Positions 5,930 to 6,496 of a DNA stretch of 6,496 nt are shown piece after piece (the stretch's first letter is position 1; each line of letters opens with the position of its first letter). The translations under genes were made by a program, and so were the position numbers. The notes below the pieces were generated by a model. That model saw only the letters and a program-made list of their open reading frames with translations. It searched no databases and was not told the origin of the DNA. Origin of the DNA: Planctomycetaceae bacterium (GTDB lineage: Bacteria > Planctomycetota > Planctomycetia > Pirellulales > Pirellulaceae); NCBI GenBank assembly GCA_024642765.1, contig JAHEAM010000008.1, positions 15,169-21,664 on the forward strand. Direction: 5' to 3'.

Positions 5930-6013
5930 TCCCTCGCTCACGCTTCGGGTTGCGAAATTTATCACCGTGCATTAAGTGTATTCGGGTTGTGGGATTTATC
6001 ACGACGCATCAAG
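5930..6013 (-). repeat. RAYT-associated repeat, two tandem copies overlapping the transposase 3' end
   Basis: Copy 1 (5944-5976) and copy 2 (5981-6013) match at 26 of 33 positions with a period of 37 bases. Both share TTCGGGTTG and ATTTATCAC on the plus strand. Copy 1 runs on to 5930 as the element read on the minus strand as AACCCGAAGCGTGAGCGAGG, which I know from memory as an abundant intergenic repeat in planctomycete genomes; copy 2 lacks that extension. Copy 2 includes the stop codon and last codons of the RAYT-like gene. Confidence 0.65.
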
Positions 6014-6496
6014 GCCCTTTCGATCCTGAGCCTTGGTGACGTACTGAATGACCTTTGACAGCGACTCGTCATCCCATACATAGCGAATACTGCCGCGTTC
6101 GGCCCACCAGTTTTCTTGATCAGGTCGGCTACGCTCACGTAACCGACGTGTGCACCAAGCCTTAATGTCCGCACGAATCTTTTTCGGATTCGTGTTGAAC
6201 GCACCGATCACAATATGCGCGTGGTTGCTTCGGCAATCGGAAGCGAAATGGTGCCACTTTCGATACTCGCATGTCTCGACAATCTGCTGCAAAACAATCG
6301 CGCGTTCAAGGTTTGTGAGCAAGCACTGCTCCTCAGTCATGCATGACCGGCAATAGTTTTCTAAGTTCTTATTGGGCAATTGCCAGCCATGTTGATACTC
6401 GACCCAACCGCGATCATCTCCTGGAAGCCAGCTTCCATAAGTTGGCCAAGTGATGAAGAACGCCAACGGGTCGAACATGATCATGTTGCCAGTCAT
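5999..6496 (-). CDS. REP-associated tyrosine transposase-like protein (RAYT / IS200-like HUH superfamily)
   Basis: A 165-residue single-stranded DNA nuclease/transposase-like protein of the Y1 HUH superfamily. The metal-binding HUH motif is His92-Ala-His94 in CRSNHAHIVIG, and the catalytic tyrosine is most likely Tyr152 in VIQYVTKAQD. The N-terminal FITWPTYGSWLPGDDRGW (14-31) and WWAERGSIRYV (130-140) are typical of the planctomycete branch. All expected active-site residues are present and the length is normal, so it looks intact. Three in-frame ATGs (6496, 6484, 6478) are possible starts; the first lies exactly at the window edge, so the true start and its ribosome binding site cannot be settled. 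Proteins of this type act on REP hairpins and are usually single-copy housekeeping-like genes and not mobile elements on their own. The stop TGA at 6001-5999 lies inside a repeat copy whose partner lies just downstream, which fits a RAYT next to its cognate repeats. Confidence 0.88.
   Translation of the reverse strand: MTGNMIMFDPLAFFITWPTYGSWLPGDDRGWVEYQHGWQLPNKNLENYCRSCMTEEQCLLTNLERAIVLQQIVETCEYRKWHHFASDCRSNHAHIVIGAFNTNPKKIRADIKAWCTRRLRERSRPDQENWWAERGSIRYVWDDESLSKVIQYVTKAQDRKGLDAS

Larger units (their letters stand above)
5411..5998. other. Non-coding stretch upstream of the minus-strand gene block, with hairpin and repeats
   Basis: No convincing gene is seen in these 588 bases. They should contain the promoter of the minus-strand block, but no clear -35/-10 pair stands out. 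The part from 5700 rightwards holds a GC-rich hairpin, a perfect 10-bp tandem duplication and two copies of a longer repeat adjoining the RAYT-like gene. Minus-strand frames here yield peptides such as NPKRERG and ATRSVSEG, which are translations of the repeat. A 30-codon minus frame from GTG 5681 to 5589 encodes one hydrophobic helix followed by RSRR, but has no ribosome binding site. Confidence 0.6.

Noticed and set aside
5774..6002. Minus-strand frames giving peptides with ATRSVSEG and NPKRERG
   Set aside because: These are translations of the intergenic repeat beside the RAYT-like gene; the two frames read the same repeat DNA and neither has a domain.

Overview
The window most likely comes from a planctomycete of the Pirellulaceae type. 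Three things point there: a DUF1559 pseudopilin (a family expanded in Planctomycetes), a MauE-like membrane protein fused to a DUF1573 domain, and an IS200-like HUH protein with the GDDRGW motif, next to a repeat whose reverse-strand reading gives the NPKRERG / TRSVSEG peptides often seen as spurious ORFs in planctomycete genomes. The assignment rests on family recognition and was not tested by a search.

Layout. Positions 2-1468 (+) hold the 3' part of an SLC13/DASS sodium:anion symporter; its start lies left of the window. Positions 1469-1679 are non-coding and hold two copies of a short dispersed repeat. A third copy at 1707-1734 lies inside the 3' end of a broken small gene (1680-2137, -). 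From there to 5410 all genes are on the minus strand. In transcription order they are: a MauE-like/DUF1573 fusion (5410-4583), a small secreted six-cysteine peptide (4577-4359), a gap with an inverted repeat, an unrecognised signal-peptide protein with a C-terminal membrane anchor (4085-3117), a DUF1559 pseudopilin (3107-2220), and a DUF1573-like membrane-anchored protein that now carries a frameshift (2137-1680). Positions 5411-5998 hold no convincing gene but contain hairpin-forming and repeated sequence. Positions 5999-6496 (-) encode a REP-associated (RAYT-like) HUH/Y1 protein whose stop codon lies inside the second of two tandem repeat copies.

How the genes may work together (inference). 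The minus-strand block looks like a unit dedicated to the cell envelope. Every member is secreted or membrane bound, and spacings are tight at two junctions (5 and 9 nt). It pairs a MauE-type membrane protein, a family linked to disulfide-dependent maturation of methylamine dehydrogenase, with a very small secreted protein bearing six cysteines. Two proteins carry DUF1573-like domains. This is the best candidate for an undescribed system: oxidative maturation or display of a cysteine-rich peptide. No function is proven by the sequence. The transporter and the RAYT-like gene look like unrelated flanks.
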